Assembly (NCBI GenBank): GCA_030426345.1
Contig: JAUHYU010000017.1
Span: 1 to 58,535 of the forward strand
Source: Bacteroidia bacterium
Lineage (GTDB): Bacteria; Bacteroidota; Bacteroidia; Cytophagales; Cyclobacteriaceae
Direction: 5' to 3'
Length of the DNA: 58,535 bases
Positions 57,975 through 58,535 of the stretch are shown piece after piece (positions within the stretch are counted from its first letter, which is position 1; the number at the start of each line of letters is the position of its first letter). Both the position numbers and the translations under genes were made by a program. The notes under the pieces are model-generated. The model made no database searches and was not told where the DNA came from. It was given only the letters and a program-made list of their open reading frames with translations.

Positions 57975-58192
57975 AGATATATGTTACTTATGGATGATTT
58001 AGCACAATGAATGTATGAATTGAAAAATTGTCTGAAAAAAAAACAAATATTCAGTGTGGAATTTTCTCTACAGCATAGGGAATCAATCAGTCATGGATTT
58101 TAGAGGATTTTGGAAAGGGGATAAATAGAAATGTCCTATCAACCTACAAATCCTATCAACCTACAAATGATTTGAAACTATTTCTGACCGCT
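57975..58192. other. Gap between small membrane protein and tRNA-Arg
   Basis: No gene. It holds a CCATG half-copy (58091-58113) and a tandem duplication of the 17-mer TCCTATCAACCTACAAA (58134-58150, 58151-58167). Confidence 0.6.
58091..58113 (-). repeat. CCATG dispersed repeat, half-copy
   Basis: Minus-strand AAAATCCTCTAAAATCCATG then A; close to the copy at 41332. Confidence 0.65.
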
Positions 58193-58242
58193 AAATAAAT
58201 AAACGGCTTATAGTCAATTGACTATAAGCCGTTTATTTATTT
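58193..58242. terminator. Perfect 50-bp palindrome after tRNA-Arg
   Basis: Each arm is 25 bp (starting AAATAAATAAACGGCTTATA) with centre CAATTG and no mismatch. It begins five bases past the 3' end of the minus-strand tRNA and probably terminates it, perhaps from both sides. Confidence 0.75.
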
Positions 58243-58247
58243 GAATG

Positions 58248-58321
58248 TACGCCCGGAAGGATTCGAACCCTCAACCCCCGGAGCCGAAATCCGGTATTCT
58301 ATCCAGTTGAACTACGGGCGC
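58248..58321 (-). tRNA. tRNA-Arg (TCG)
   Basis: Minus-strand cloverleaf: acceptor GCGCCCG/CGGGCGT (G1-U72 wobble), D-stem GTTC/GAAT, anticodon stem CCGGA/TCCGG with loop TTTCGGC (anticodon TCG), T-stem GAGGG/CCTTC with TTCGAAT, discriminator A. No CCA is encoded. Confidence 0.92.
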
Positions 58322-58331
58322 AATTGGCTCG

Positions 58332-58362
58332 CAAATTTGATTAAAAAACCCAATTTGTCCAA
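58332..58362 (-). promoter_or_regulatory. Candidate tRNA-Arg promoter
   Basis: On the minus strand, TTG (58360-58362), a 20-bp spacer and CAAATTTG (58332-58339). It departs from TAnnTTTG in one base. Confidence 0.45.
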
Positions 58363-58378
58363 TTAATAATTAAGGTCT

Positions 58379-58535
58379 TTATGCAAGAACTTCTTTTACC
58401 CTATCAGCGGCATCTTTGAGCAAGACTGCCGATTTTACTTTTAGCCCGCTTTCGTCAATGATCTTGGCACCTTCTTCTGCATTGGTTCCCTGAAGACGTA
58501 CGATAATAGGAATGTTAATATTACCGATATTTTTG
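58379..58535 (-). CDS. sucC: Succinyl-CoA synthetase beta subunit, 3' end
   Basis: Only the last 51 codons and the stop are in the window; the 5' part lies beyond the right edge. The translation contains NIPIIVRLQGTNAEEGAKII and ESGLKVKSAVLLKDAADRVK, the C-terminal segment of the ATP-grasp subunit SucC. The enzyme interconverts succinyl-CoA and succinate with nucleotide triphosphate formation in the TCA cycle. tRNA-Arg follows on the same strand after 57 bp. Confidence 0.9.
   Translation of the reverse strand, partial: KNIGNINIPIIVRLQGTNAEEGAKIIDESGLKVKSAVLLKDAADRVKEVLA

Noticed and set aside
1-58535. Insertion sequences, prophage or defence islands
   Set aside because: No transposase, integrase, phage structural, restriction or CRISPR-associated gene was found in any frame.

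Overview
The window is a stretch of a Bacteroidota chromosome, most likely a marine Cytophagales-type bacterium. The reasons: a type IX secretion (T9SS) sorting domain beside a PorP/SprF-like gene, a lipoprotein-type TamA (TamL) next to TamB, two CxPSR sulfatases, Bacteroidota-style promoters (TTG, about 16-23 bp, TAnnTTTG), weak Shine-Dalgarno signals, and housekeeping genes (LptD, SecA, GlmS, GcvP, dihydroorotase) with the lineage's usual architecture. I see no insertion sequence, prophage, CRISPR array or rRNA operon. The genus cannot be fixed from sequence alone.

Layout. 1-5.4 kb: an envelope cluster (lptD, truncated by the window edge, divergent from an amidase and an MCE/MlaD-like protein), then a SirB1-type protein. 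5.4-12.3 kb: small housekeeping and hypothetical genes (phosphopantetheinyl transferase, WD40 protein, DivIVA-like protein, folB, HesB-like protein, YkvA-like protein, NAD(P)-binding protein, polytopic membrane protein, dtd, MazG-like protein). 12.3-31.5 kb: comB, gcvT, a sodium:alanine symporter, secA with a SPOR lipoprotein and an M20 amidohydrolase, a PiT-like permease, NfeD, a thioredoxin-fold protein, gcvP, a DEAD-box helicase and dihydroorotase. 31.5 kb: tRNA-His. 32.1-38.6 kb: a tightly packed minus-strand operon of HYR-repeat T9SS cargo, PorP/SprF, a TPR/PD40 protein and a membrane sensor histidine kinase. 38.6-39.8 kb: a gene-poor stretch holding a candidate small RNA with promoter and terminator. 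39.8-50.3 kb: sulfatase, propeller lipoprotein, PAS-HTH regulator, DUF4954 protein, glmS, second sulfatase; probably glycan-related. 50.4-58 kb: tamL, tamB and a small membrane protein. The right edge holds tRNA-Arg and the 3' end of sucC.

The most unusual signal is a dispersed repeat. Its half-site is about 23 bp (AAAAGCCNTCAAAATCCATG followed by R-A) and its full form is a palindrome of about 34-38 bp centred on CCATGG. I find about a dozen copies between genes or at gene boundaries, and several more inside genes. Copies lie between convergent genes as likely terminators, supply the start codon of at least two genes, and occur in frame inside tamB, a membrane protein and the DUF4954 gene. 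I know of no described family that it matches. Second in interest are the candidate small RNA at 39.47-39.66 kb and the adhesin/T9SS/histidine-kinase operon.
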